Shown in pieces: positions 1-8,839 of a DNA stretch of 13,036 nucleotides. The notes under the pieces were generated by a model that saw only the letters and a program-made list of their open reading frames with translations, was not told where the DNA came from and did no database searches. The stretch lies in contig VKHC01000345.1 of assembly GCA_015143735.1 (NCBI GenBank), forward strand, positions 1 to 13,036, written 5' to 3'. This stretch comes from Synura sp. LO234KE (Eukaryota > Sar > Synurophyceae > Synurales > Mallomonadaceae). How positions within the stretch are numbered: position 1 is the first letter of the stretch; each line of letters begins with the position of its first letter. A program made the translations under genes and the position numbers.

Positions 1-26
1 GTTAACCAATTTTTCTGTCTTTTGCA

Positions 27-688
27 TCAAATCACGTAAATTCTGTCCCCGCGAGCATTATAAGGTTGCTCCTTCCCAACCCTATCAACGATCTAACCCT
101 TTGCAATCAAATCTCCAGTGCAAATACCTCGATCATCTGAAACCCCTAAATTTCGGGACAGATAGACTCAGCTATAAAAAGATTGTAGTTCTGCTTTGGC
201 ACCTTTTTACAATCCAAAATTTGCACCTGTGCGCCCGGAAACTTAAGAATGTCTTCAATATTTATTTGGCCTAGTTGTAATGGCGCCTTAATACACTCAG
301 CGTCAGCATCATCCGAAGCAGATGCATCATCATCATCAACATCATCATTACTCTCAGAGTCGTCGTTATCCTTTCAACGATCGTTTTCTTCGTCACCGTT
401 GTCTACCTCGTTAATACTTTGGTCATCATTAAAATCTTTATCGTCCTCAAGGTTATCCTTCTCTTCCGCATCTACTAACTCCTCCACACTCGTATGCGAT
501 TGTTCTATTCTCCTTAGATGGTGGCCTTTTGATAGAGCCTTCGCAAGGATCTCGTTTCCTCTTATTCTGCTGAGTTCCTCTTCGAGAATTAACTGGGTAT
601 TAGCTCCGCCAATAGTACCGCCATTTACTGGGGTATTAGCTTCTCCAATAGTACTGCCACTTCGCGTGATTACCCCTATCGATATTAA
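27..688 (-). pseudogene. Decayed minus-strand coding sequence with an acidic Asp/Glu-rich region
   Basis: One minus-strand frame runs from 688 to a TAG at 146-148 (181 codons), broken by a single TGA at 374-376. It opens with two 12-residue repeats (STIGEANTPVNG / GTIGGANTQ), followed by LEEELSRIRGNEILAKALSK. It then becomes strongly acidic on both sides of the TGA (EEKDNLEDDKDFNDDQS; SNDDVDDDDASASDDADAE) and ends ILDCKKVPKQNYNLFIAESI. After a frame change, 143 to 27 continues protein-like (VSDDRGICTGDLIAKG, one TAG, IVDRVGKEQPYNARGDRIYV). The serine-rich plus-strand ORF at 249-692 is its antisense shadow. The family is unknown; acidic linkers occur in many transposon proteins. Confidence 0.4.
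594..661 (-). repeat. Two copies of a 36-bp repeat
   Basis: GGGTATTAGCTCCGCCAATA (from 595) and GGGTATTAGCTTCTCCAATA (from 631) repeat with a 36-bp period and stay in frame on the minus strand, giving a 12-residue repeat (ST-I-G-x-A-N-T) at the start of the acidic relic. Confidence 0.7.
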
Positions 689-853
689 TTAATTAACTCA
701 AAGAAAGTAAGGTAAATAAATCAATTACCTGTTTCGATATAGTTTCTTGTGAAAAACATTCGCAATCGTTGGCAGAATCGGGGACTTTTAGAAACTATAG
801 CTTGATACTTCTTGATACATTCTGTCAATACTCGAGAATCTAAATCGAGGCAA

Positions 854-1476
854 TCAATTATATACAATAAAAAAAATCCTATGCGCACCACTCCTAAAAT
901 ATATCCCCTGATCTCCAATCGAAGGTTTTAATGCCTTGTAGAGTTCGTAATGGTTAGCGTATCTCGCTTTAACCCGATCAAAGTCGAAGTCCTTGCACCC
1001 AGCTGACGTCGTGAAAATGTACGCATCAACAAACGGTTTGACTCCTTTCGAGAATTCCTCCATACTTCGACAGCCATTCGCATACAAAAGCGCAGACCTC
1101 CCGTGAAATTCCATTGTAAATTTGCTAGTTTCTTCCACACCCACGTATTAACGCACTCATCTACGAAATTATCTCGTCCGTTAAAATGCAACAATATTCA
1201 CTCATTATTGACATTACGATATATGTATCATTCATACCGGATATTTTGTTTTTGTTAAATGATGCCGCATAATCTAGGTCGACTTGCTTCAGGTGAATTG
1301 AACTATCAACATCCAGCACTCCAAGTATACCCTCCGTGGGAAAAAGTCCCTGAGGTATTCGCAAGCACGGCTACAGGTAAAACTGCTGCTTCAGATATCG
1401 AATCAGCCTCTCTCTGCCTCCGCACAATCCCTTTCGATCGGCCACCAACATGCTTTCTAGCATTAGCTACTTCTTG
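854..1476 (-). pseudogene. Decayed minus-strand coding sequence, upstream part
   Basis: Successive minus-strand frames are protein-like. 1476 to 1309 reads EVANARKHVGGRSKGIVRRQ and continues to SEAAVLPVAVLANTSG. Overlapping it, 1364-1161 contains FPTEGILGVLDVDSSIHLKQ and VDLDYAASFNKNK. Then 1144-854 is open for 96 codons with MEFHGRSALLYANGCRSMEE and DFDRVKARYANHYELYKALK. Frame changes separate the three, so this is probably one old gene or transposon protein broken by indels. The family is not recognised. Downstream on the same strand is the acidic relic at 27-688, possibly the same unit. Confidence 0.35.
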
Positions 1477-1480
1477 TTAA

Positions 1481-1718
1481 TATAATGGATAAAAAATAAA
1501 ATGTCTTAACATGTTAAGAGATTTTGATACTTTTTATGTTTATATTTTATTAATATTTGCATTTTAGTATACGGATTGTAGGTCAACCGCCAAATTCCAA
1601 ATACTGTGGTTTTAGTTTTAACTTTTGCCCACTTGACCAATGCTAGTGGTGGTTGACCGAAAGAAAACGGTCAAATAACATACTGTCGGATCACAATGGT
1701 CCGATGTGCCTACTGACG
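1481..1718. other. Non-coding AT-rich stretch
   Basis: No open frame of note. It holds the short inverted repeat at 1582-1659 and a partly palindromic CGGATCACAATGGTCCG (1687-1703) directly before the MITE-like element. Confidence 0.4.
1582..1659. repeat. Short inverted repeat
   Basis: GGTCAACCGCC (1582-1592) and GGTGGTTGACC (1649-1659) pair with a single mismatch around a 56-nt loop. It lies just outside the MITE-like element. No function is suggested. Confidence 0.35.
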
Positions 1719-1770
1719 ACGTATGTATAAGCATCATAGATAGTGATAAGTAGTTAGTTACCCATATTTA
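1719..1770 (+). repeat. Left terminal inverted repeat of the MITE-like element
   Basis: Contains GATAGTGATAAGTAGTTAGT followed by TACCC; it matches the reverse complement of 2098-2149 except at four positions. Confidence 0.8.
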
Positions 1771-2097
1771 TGTTGAAATATGTTGAGATAGGAATAATCA
1801 AGAAATTCCACGTCAAAAGAGTTAATAAATCTACACTTTTTGACCAGTTCAAAATCTATATGTGTTTGATTCAAATATCAATCTAAAACCTCATTTCCCT
1901 GACCTCGAATAATGAAACAAAGCAGTTCCAAGTACATGGTCATTTAACACTTTAGCACGAAATTCATGATTGAAACTGAAGTGAGTTGTCTAGAAGAAAG
2001 AGATTGGGTAATTATTCATCAATTTGTTTCCAATCACATGATAAGTACAAAATAAAAATCATTCAGCTGACCTCGATTAATATCTGGAGGCTTTACT

Positions 2098-2149
2098 TAA
2101 ATTTGGGTAACTAACTACTCATCACTATCTATCATGCGTATACATACGT
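2098..2149 (-). repeat. Right terminal inverted repeat of the MITE-like element
   Basis: Contains GGGTAACTAACTACTCATCA; its reverse complement aligns with 1719-1770 at 48 of 52 positions and without gaps. Confidence 0.8.
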
Positions 2150-2287
2150 TATTCTTGTTGAATAAGGAATTGAACCTTTCAAAGTCAATGTTTTTGAATT
2201 TGTTAACACATAAGATAGGTACTATTATATCATTTCCCTATTATAGATTGCTTTTTACACACACGTCTATCATGAGTTGAGGTTGCC

Positions 2288-2461
2288 ATGGCACCAGATC
2301 AGATTCCCGCCTGGATCTTACATTTCGCATACTCTAATAGGATAACGAAGAGGTTGACTTTCGCTACAAATGACTTTCGCTGCCTATCGTACGGGGTTAC
2401 CAGTCCATACACGCCATCCGTTCCGTACCACCGCATACTTCAGGACGAGGAATCTGCATAG
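2288..2461 (+). pseudogene. 57-codon ORF with a weak resemblance to a non-LTR reverse transcriptase
   Basis: The frame starts MAPDQIPAWILHFAYSNRIT and ends ILQDEESA-stop. The PDxIPxWxLxxxA pattern resembles the 'GPDxIP' segment that opens the reverse transcriptase domain of many LINE-type elements. Nothing further along (the expected W-K-x-A or P-x-P-K boxes, or the catalytic FADD/YADD) is visible, so this is at most a short fragment. It may be unrelated. Confidence 0.2.
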
Positions 2462-2808
2462 GTTAGCCGGCGGGAAGAAACTTCACTATTACAGACCGCA
2501 AAGCTAAGTACTTTAGGTTAGGGGAATATTTGTTTGGACGCACTTGAGCGTTTTTTCCTCGCACCGATCTTCTGCATCGACGATTTCTTTTTTCTACTTC
2601 TGTTCGCTCTGATAGACCCGACTCGATGTGGTCGCCTAAAAGATTAGTGCGCCAAATTCGTTCGATAAATCTTAAGAATAATATCTTATTATGTAACGCA
2701 GTTGAAAACTATAAAGAATCTACCCCAGGGCAAACAACCAATTCAGAAAATATTTAAAAAGCAACAAGGAGGAGTGGCAGGACTAATTTTCGAAGAGATC
2801 TTATCTAA
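2462..2808. other. Stretch without a supported gene
   Basis: A frame at about 2703-2810 reads NLPQGKQPIQKIFKKQQGG and leads into the duplicated segment at 2809, so the right end may belong to that relic. Nothing else stands out. Confidence 0.3.
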
Positions 2809-3177
2809 GATTTTGCTACTTCAGTTCGGAGAGGTTTAGACTAAGAGTTGTCACTAAAGTACCTATTGAAAAAATTTCTCTAAAGAATTGAAAATTCTGG
2901 TCGCCAAATATGCGGGTCTCCTCATCGCAATCAAAAATTTTGGTGGGAAGTGAGTGAGAACTCGAAACCAAGCAACCCAAAAACCCAACTTTATAAATAT
3001 GGATACTCCTTCTGCTAGATTTGGAGGATAAGGAGGATTCCTTCAGGCTTGGACCGTTACTTCGAGCCAGTTCAATCCAGAAAACTTTAAAATATATAAT
3101 TTCAGCAAAACTAGTTACTGCGCCCGGGCCCCAAATTTTGGCCATCGTTAGCGCGGACGACCCTTCTTGTTTGGAAA
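2809..3177 (+). pseudogene. First copy of a diverged direct duplication, coding relic
   Basis: From GATTTTGCTACTTCAG (2809) to about 3115 this segment aligns with the one starting GATTTTTCTACTCCAG at 3761. Both share TGGTCGCCA/CAGTCGCCA, AACTCGAAACCAA, GGATACTCCTTCTGC/GGGTACTTCTCCTGC and GAGCCAGTTCAATCC/GAGCCAGGTCAACCC. The frame at 3065 reads SQFNPENFKIYNFSKTS, parallel to SQVNPEWDKFSNFGENE in the other copy, so the shared segment was coding when it was duplicated. The function is unknown. Confidence 0.5.
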
Positions 3178-3834
3178 GGCTGGAACACTACTATACAAAA
3201 TCAACTTGTCATTTTTGATGAGGAAGAATGGTTAAGGTCAGGGTTACTTTTATTTGGTGAAGATGGAAGCCGACATTCTCCAATCCATTATACTGCTGTT
3301 TACGCAACCTTTACTACTGACAGAGCCACAACGAAAGAATTTAATACCAAAAAGATGAATTGGGATGGTGATACCATTTCAAGGAATGCGTAGTTTTACC
3401 AAGTGGCAAGGGTTCTATCTATTCCCCAATAGAACCAGTTCCGGCTCCCGCTTCAGCGCGGACTTTGTCGGCCGAAAGCAGCTATTACATCGAATTCATC
3501 ATCAGTGGGTTCAGCACATTCCCCCGCAGCCATCATTTCAGTTGCAGAAACGACGCACTCTATCTCCTGTAGGTGAACTTGCGCATGAGCAATATCTCCT
3601 AATAGTAGTCTTACAGACGAAAGACTCGCCATTCCGCAAGATGTATAAACATCGCCGCAGTACGCTCTCGGCGGGAGCCTGGAAGCAGGGAAAAGAAACA
3701 ACGTAGTCTCGCTTTCAGTTTTAAAAACGTGTGGTGGTTTTGATACCAGCTTCATTCTACGATTTTTCTACTCCAGTTCTGAGAGAGGTACTTATTTCGT
3801 CGCATTTCAGTTCTTAAAATTCCAGTCGCCATAG
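3178..3834 (+). pseudogene. Plus-strand coding relic, one frame with five internal stops
   Basis: One frame covers 218 codons. It opens with 71 uninterrupted codons (NQLVIFDEEEWLRSGLLLFG, HYTAVYATFTTDRATTKEF), then meets TAG at 3391 and 3430, TGA at 3574 and 3586, and TAA at 3646. It stays open again from 3649 to TAG at 3832 (TSPQYALGGSLEAGKRNNVV). The persistence of one protein-like frame across isolated stops suggests an old coding sequence decaying by point mutation. It sits between the two copies of the 2809/3761 duplication and may belong to the same element. No domain is recognised. The minus-strand ORF across the same stretch is taken as a shadow. Confidence 0.35.
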
Positions 3835-4662
3835 ATGGGGGAAATCGTCACATCCAAACAATTTGGAAAGAAAAACTCGAAACCAACCAGAAACCCAGTG
3901 TTACAACATTCGGGTACTTCTCCTGCAGATGGAAATTCAGTCTTCTCGAGTGCTTGGTCTACTGAGATGTGAGCCAGGTCAACCCAGAATGGGATAAATT
4001 TTCAAATTTCGGTGAAAACGAATTGATCACCCAGAACCTAAATTTTTATCGAAAGCAATATGAGCAAGTTCTTAAGTTTTGGGAGCCTGACCCAACTAAT
4101 CAGACTGTTTTTAACAATATTGACGACGGTGATCCCCTGTATCAGCAACACCTTCAAAGGGTAATTGCAGAATAGATCGATAGAAGCCCCGTAATTGTTT
4201 CCGGAAAGGCAGAGAAGCAGTCTCATGCTAGAAGGATGACAGATTGAAAGTAGAGACGCGGATGCACTACATCCCAGAAATCTCCACGGATCGGTGCGTT
4301 CATGGACTCAGGCTAGAGTAGACCGCAAGTATTGGAGCTTTGTCATAGTAATCAAATTAGGCAACTAATTTTAAACCAAGAGGGGTGGTGGACAGAAAAG
4401 ATAACGGCTAAATATCATCTCTATTGCAAATGCCGAGTGTGGAGTCTAGCAAGAGAACGGGAGAAGGGACAGTACCAAAAGTGGGTGTATGACTGGATTT
4501 CCCGCCAGCCAAAATAGCACTTGCGAAGCCTCTAGCAAAAGTGTACAAAGAACCGGAGCTACGACAGAGAGCTAGAGAGTGGCATAGGAGGACCTCACAC
4601 AACCCAAGACTAGTCGACTTCAACCAGTTTATTTTAGACTAGAGAGCATCCCCCAGACATAG
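3761..4662 (+). pseudogene. Plus-strand coding relic containing the second copy of the duplicated segment
   Basis: The left part (3761 to about 4045) is the second copy of a segment also present at 2809. From 3972 the frame reads SQVNPEWDKFSNFGENELIT and stays open to a TAG at about 4173, with DPTNQTVFNNIDDGDPLY inside. Further right, after frame changes, 4332-4517 is open. A separate frame from 4429 reads PASQNSTCEASSKSVQRTG with several TAGs, ending at 4662. The composition (Asn/Gln/Asp-rich, no hydrophobic core) resembles Gag-like or disordered polyprotein regions. The family is not identified. Multiple stops make it non-functional as it stands. Confidence 0.35.
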
Positions 4663-4984
4663 AGGCTGATGCAGCATTCCTTTAAGGCAATTTTGACCAG
4701 GCTAGGACTTTTTATTGTCCAAATTTGAACCATTTTTCAACCACAATATCTTTACCATATTGAGGTATTTTTTAAAACGTTTCTTATGCACTTGTACCCC
4801 ATAAGGTCAGCAAATAAACTGTTGCTCAATTTTGTAGCCTTGAATTGCTGTTCGAAAGATAACGGTACTGGAGGTACACTGAGCGTTTACAACCATTAAC
4901 TTACGTAATCATATTGCTTATTTTCCTTTTCTAGTGTTCTACGACTAGCCGCGAACTCTAGGACAATTAATTTGATCAACACGA
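4663..4984. other. Non-coding AT-rich stretch
   Basis: I see no gene, repeat or RNA here. It separates the plus-strand coding relics from the LTR-like segment. Confidence 0.4.
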
Positions 4985-5160
4985 TGTCGGATGTTGAGCA
5001 ACAGTCAACACGTGCTTATCAATTAATATTATTCTAATCCCAAGTGTATTTATACGAATACACGACCTTATCTAGCTTATATTAAGCGAATTGTTAGGGT
5101 TAAACAAAGCCGTACAAACTAGGACAAATCCCTATTAGTGAGATGTTGCTTGCAGCGACA
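4985..5160 (+). mobile_element. Possible short LTR (solo or 5' LTR)
   Basis: The segment begins TGTCGG and ends GCGACA, giving the 5-bp inverted TGTCG...CGACA ends typical of long terminal repeats. Two bases after it comes TGG (5164), where a tRNA primer-binding site would start. Against this, no second copy and no target-site duplication were found in the window. A 7-bp inverted repeat (GTGTATT / AATACAC, 5044-5063) lies inside. Confidence 0.18.
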
Positions 5161-5162
5161 AA

Positions 5163-5273
5163 ATGGACGAAACGCGCGATAGAAGTGAAATGGAACCAAC
5201 ATCGATATTTACTAGCTCATATTATATCATAGATAAAAATAGCGCAGGTTCAAGCAACCTTGTAGTAAAGTAA
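5163..5273 (+). CDS. Small ORF or first exon, 36 codons
   Basis: An ATG in good context (CAAAATGG) opens a 36-codon frame, MDETRDRSEMEPTSIF to NSAGSSNLVVK, ending TAA at 5271-5273. It is polar and protein-like. It begins 2 bp after the end of the LTR-like segment 4985-5160, so it could be the start of an element's protein or a short exon; AAA|GTAAAA just before the stop could be a weak donor. No family is recognised, and at this length chance is a real alternative. Confidence 0.2.
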   Translation: MDETRDRSEMEPTSIFTSSYYIIDKNSAGSSNLVVK

Positions 5274-5303
5274 AAGATCATTAAAAATAGTACATCCTAT
5301 CAT

Positions 5304-5698
5304 CGGGGATATAGTGTTATCGTAATAGTTCACAGCCAGTATTCCAAAAGATATATTCCTTCAAAACCACGAAAAACCCAATAAAAGCTTGTTATTTGAT
5401 GATTTTCTGATCGGATCTCTACAACCACGCATTCTTTAAGCATGTACGACAGTTCTTCTGAAGCAGTATGACAAGGGCTACTCGGGGATATAGTGTTATC
5501 ATAGTAGATCATTGTATTTCAGAAGATATTCCTTCAAAACTACGAAAAACCCAATAAAAAGTGTGTTTTGGCGATTTTCTCATCGGATCTCTACAACCAG
5601 GCATTCTTTAAGCATGTACGGTAGCTCCTCTGATGCAGCATGATAAGGGCTACCGGGAGATATAGTGTTATCATAGTAGTTCATCGTATTTCAGAAGC
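5304..5698. repeat. Tandem repeat, 170-179-bp unit, about 2.2 copies
   Basis: Units start at 5304, 5483 and 5653, each with CGGG(G/A)GATATAGTGTTATC. The first two complete units share long blocks, including CCTTCAAAAC..ACGAAAAACCCAATAAAA and CATTCTTTAAGCATGTACG; the third stops after about 45 bp. Unit length is near a nucleosome repeat, as for many satellite monomers. On the minus strand the two full units also keep parallel reading frames (see findings). Confidence 0.85.
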
Positions 5699-6080
5699 TT
5701 TTTACGCACAACGTGCTAAATGGACTGTTAACGGGTAAAAGCCTACTATATACGTTTCTTCAAGAGTTTGTACGTTTAAACAAAATCCTTTATCACCTTA
5801 TCAATTTTTAGTCGATAAGGGTGTGCGTAAATTTTATTGAATATCGTAATTTCGATTTCTTAATGGGGCTCGAGAACGGCTGCTTCCAAAAATGTCCAAA
5901 ATACAACCATAAAGTCCAAGCCTGGTAGTTATTTTCCCACACTCAACAACTCTGAGAGCAATCTGTAGAGAACGTGGTCATACACTTCTGGAACCATCTG
6001 CTGGCACTGATTGAAGGAATAACTTTGAAGTGCGTCGTAGTCTACCGAGGCACGGCGTGTGGGGTGTGCGCTGACAATGA
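5699..6080. other. Stretch between the tandem repeat and the long relic
   Basis: No supported gene. GC content rises towards the right end, from about 5990, ahead of the relic frame starting at 6081, so the relic may extend leftwards unrecognisably. Confidence 0.3.
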
Positions 6081-7677
6081 CCCGGCCAAATTACAGATAT
6101 TCCAAGTATTAGAGCAAAGCTCCGAGAACGTTTAGACAATCCAGCAGATGTAGTGGTAGACCAATTTCGGCAAGCTCTGGAGTAGCAGAGTCAACGGAAT
6201 GGTAAACAAGAAGTTCAGCGTATACATGATGAGCTTGTACACATCTGGTTGCAACGAGCCAGTGAGGGACAGTTCTCGCATCTGGAATGAAGACGAATTC
6301 AAGCGGCATATGTTCAACAAATTCGTCTTCAGAAGTTGACCGAGGCGCATATAGTTCATTTCCGCTAGGTTAAGGCTCACCGCACAGATAACTCAACATA
6401 GTCAGTAGTGGTGCAACAAAGACAATCCCCCTGTGCTTACAAGCGATGCCAATGGTTACACAGCATAAATTTACTACTATCTGCACCACGTAGTCATAGT
6501 CACACTAATCTTATAAGGAGTATCCAGACTGAGAGAATCTTAAGAAAGCCACATAGGAATCCGGTAAGATATCTGTGACCGGGACTATCAGGAGGGAAAA
6601 TAAACTGCGGAAAAGGTGAGGATACTCAATATAACCTGGTGAATGGCTTCGGACCAAACCAAGGTCGCTCATATCAGCCTAGCATCAAATCAACCCTGGA
6701 GTAAGAGCAAAGGACGCCAGAGTCCCTATTCAAATTCAAAGATCCGACCTCCCCAAACGAAAAGAAAAGAGTACGAGCAGACAGATCTGGTGCAGAGTAT
6801 CGGCCAAGCATGACCCGGACAACTGGAACCCGAGTAGACGCCGAACCATGTTGCAACCCACTACGCGGATGTGTAGAAGAAAGTAAGATCAGCAGCTGCT
6901 GAGTGCTGAAACAGTCGGGATCACAATAGGCATAGTAAACGGGTAAAGAGACAAAAGAAAAGGTGTAGGACTCGCTAAAGACCACCAGGTGCGACCAGGA
7001 AGTCGACTAGCGATAGGGCCAATGCCATGGAAGTGAGTATGCACTACAGGTCAACAACAGACTCGAGCACCCAAGGAACAGCCGAGCGCCAGCATTACAG
7101 AGTAGCTTCACAACGAACGCCAGAAATCAAGTGGAATAAATGCGCGGAACAAGCAGCACAGGAGTTGAAGTACACGCGTATCAACAAGCAGGGAAGTACA
7201 CATTGTGTGATCAGAGAAAAGACACCAAGCTCCGAGACCGGCATCATAGCGGGTAGACAAGCATAGACAGGAACAGGATCGGAGCACCTGCAGACAGCGA
7301 TGACACAAGGCAGGTTATGACAAGTTCAGAAATAGAAGCTGGGCAAACAGCAATAGCAACCTCCCAGGTGGATCGCGGGAACCGATGGACGTCACCCAAT
7401 GCGACTACAAAGAGGGATTCAGCCACTGAGTGGACGAAGTGTTACGCCAACTGCCGGGGTGCAACAGGGGGGAAAAAGATACGAAAAGTTACTTTGCGAT
7501 ACTTGTAGCATCAAAGAAGTGATTCACCATATGAATTATTTAAAGCGCATGGGCGGGAGAGAGGTTTCTCGCACATGGCGTATTAGCAGGGACCTAGCGT
7601 ACAATCGGCATTTAGAATTCTTAACGGTGTTCGCTTGTGCATGTCCCCCTAATGTTCTCAATTTGTCCCTTAGCTAA
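6081..7677 (+). pseudogene. Long decayed polyprotein-like relic (possibly Gag-type of a retroelement)
   Basis: A plus-strand frame beginning near 6081 keeps a hydrophilic, Gln/Arg/Glu-rich, coiled-coil-like composition across several stops: RAKLRERLDNPADVVVDQFR, then QEVQRIHDELVHIWLQRASE, interrupted by TAG at 6183 and TGA at 6288. It continues through 65 open codons at 6705-6899 (SPNEKKRVRADRSGAEYRPS). Frame changes lead to open blocks at 7027-7266, about 7278-7508 and 7399-7677. The last contains CDTCSIKEVIHHMNYLKR, a Cys-x2-Cys followed by His-His that could be a metal-binding remnant. Gag-like identity is inferred from composition and context only. Minus-strand ORFs here are antisense shadows. 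The element is clearly inactive. Confidence 0.35.
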
Positions 7678-7776
7678 GAGTGCTTAGTTGTAACACATTA
7701 TTTTATTTGCTTGCGTATTTTTCGCCAAACTACGTTATAACCAAAAATTTGTTCGTACAACCAAATTTACTGTTGA

Positions 7777-8250
7777 TACCTTAAAGGAATAGGAATAACG
7801 CAACATGCTTGTTTGAGATCCACTCTGGACACTGCAATTCTGAAATCGTGCGTAAAACGGATTCAAGAATCAAAAGTTCTGTTGTATTCAAATCGTAAGG
7901 TTCCAGATTTCTGACTGTAAGGACAGAGGAACATTTCGTCCAATATTGCGTTTAGCAATCACTTTAGGGGGGAAACCATTCATATTGGAGAAATCGCTAT
8001 CATGCTCAGCTGCGCGGTACAGGAGCCGGGGTCCCCACGGGTGCTAGCACAGTGCCAAATCTTCAAGAGGGAGCTTCATGACGTCTAGAATCGCCTACTG
8101 CGCTTGAAGAATCCGAGCGCCGGAAACTTAAGTCGGGTATAGATCCAAAAATGAGATTTACATATATAACAGCATACTCTAATATTTAGCTTTGAAAAGC
8201 ACGTTTCGAAAGACCACACTGTTGCCACGATCTCAACTGAAGGGCTAACC
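7777..8250 (+). pseudogene. Decayed plus-strand coding sequence, family unknown
   Basis: One reading frame stays protein-like from 7777 to 8142 despite a TGA and a TAA at about 7912-7920 and a TAG at 8086-8088. Recognisable stretches include LRSTLDTAILKSCVKRIQES, then GETIHIGEIAIMLSC, EPGSPRVLAQC and LKNPSAGNLSRV. The block 7921-8085 alone gives 55 open codons. After a frame change, 8173-8250 gives FEKHVSKDHTVATISTEGL and ends in TAG. Direction matches the relic at 6081-7677, so it may be the downstream part of the same element. No diagnostic protease, reverse transcriptase or integrase motif was seen, so the family is not assigned. Confidence 0.35.
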
Positions 8251-8667
8251 ATCACATCGGTATAGAACACAAACTTTCTGTGTAAATATGTTCTTTTCAA
8301 ATTCCTAATATGATGTGTTTGGGGGATGTGGAAGGTAAGTAAAATTTTTCACAACCCACACCGATTGAGGACACACGACATAAGTGATTTAGCGTTGTAT
8401 TCAAAGAAATTTGCGGGTGTTGGAGTTGACAAAATTCAACTTCCTCAGTACCACCGTTGAAACTGATAGCTGCAGAGACCAAACTAGTCACCCACAAATC
8501 CTAAACTTTGATCTGATCCAGCTGCTGATGGATAAGATGGAACTGATCATGTTCTAGTAGCGCTCAATATAGTGTACAGCACCCAAATTTGCGGTTGTCT
8601 CATAATCATTTGTTAAAGCATCGATTTCGTCTCAAAAATAATATTATTTCCCTTGCGTCAGGTTTGA
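8251..8667. other. Stretch without a supported gene
   Basis: A strong plus-strand donor consensus (GTGGAAG|GTAAGT, GT at about 8335) is present but no convincing exon lies before it. The 66-codon minus-strand ORF at 8297-8497 has no recognisable domain and is left unannotated. Confidence 0.3.
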
Positions 8668-8721
8668 GTTGGATGGAAATCATCCAACCGGGACTGGAAA
8701 CCATTTGAGATTTCTAGTCCG
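8668..8721. repeat. Two adjacent hairpins
   Basis: The first is a perfect 8-bp inverted repeat, GTTGGATG / CATCCAAC, with a 5-nt loop (8668-8688). Directly next to it, CGGGACTGGAAA (8689-8700) pairs with TTTCTAGTCCG (8711-8721), with one bulge and one G-T type position. No surrounding gene explains them. Confidence 0.4.
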
Positions 8722-8839
8722 ATTTGACATGACCTATTCGTATCGTTTTTGGGTGTTGAATTATATCATTGTTTAGAAGTAATAAACGTCGGAATAAGTG
8801 CTGCTTGTCCTTTATGAAAGCATTGGTCAAACGAGGCCT

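Larger units (their letters stand above)
1719..2149. mobile_element. MITE-like element, 431 bp, 52-bp terminal inverted repeats
   Basis: The left arm (1719-1770, ACGTATGTATAAGCATCATA...) and the right arm (2098-2149) are inverted copies matching at 48 of 52 positions. The interior is AT-rich with no coding capacity, so the element would depend on a transposase made elsewhere. A TA target duplication is possible: the ends read ACG-TA-TGTATA and TATACA-TA-CGT. That would suggest a Tc1/mariner-type mobiliser, but the palindromic ACGT flanks make the exact boundary uncertain. Inside, CTGACCTCGA(A/T)TAAT occurs twice (about 1900 and 2070). Confidence 0.75.

Noticed and set aside
249-692. 147-codon serine-rich plus-strand ORF
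   Set aside because: It is the antisense of an Asp/Glu-rich minus-strand frame: GAT/GAA codons read backwards give TCA/TCT/TTC. The minus frame is longer and more protein-like.
3453-3755. 100-codon minus-strand ORF
   Set aside because: Overlaps the plus-strand relic frame 3178-3834, which is longer and consistent with its neighbours' orientation; the minus peptide shows no domain.
6109-6985. Minus-strand ORFs of 66-103 codons
   Set aside because: They lie opposite a plus-strand frame with a consistent hydrophilic, polyprotein-like composition, and their own sequences lack any recognisable pattern.
8297-8497. 66-codon minus-strand ORF
   Set aside because: No domain, no splice or 3'-end support, and length within chance expectation for this DNA.
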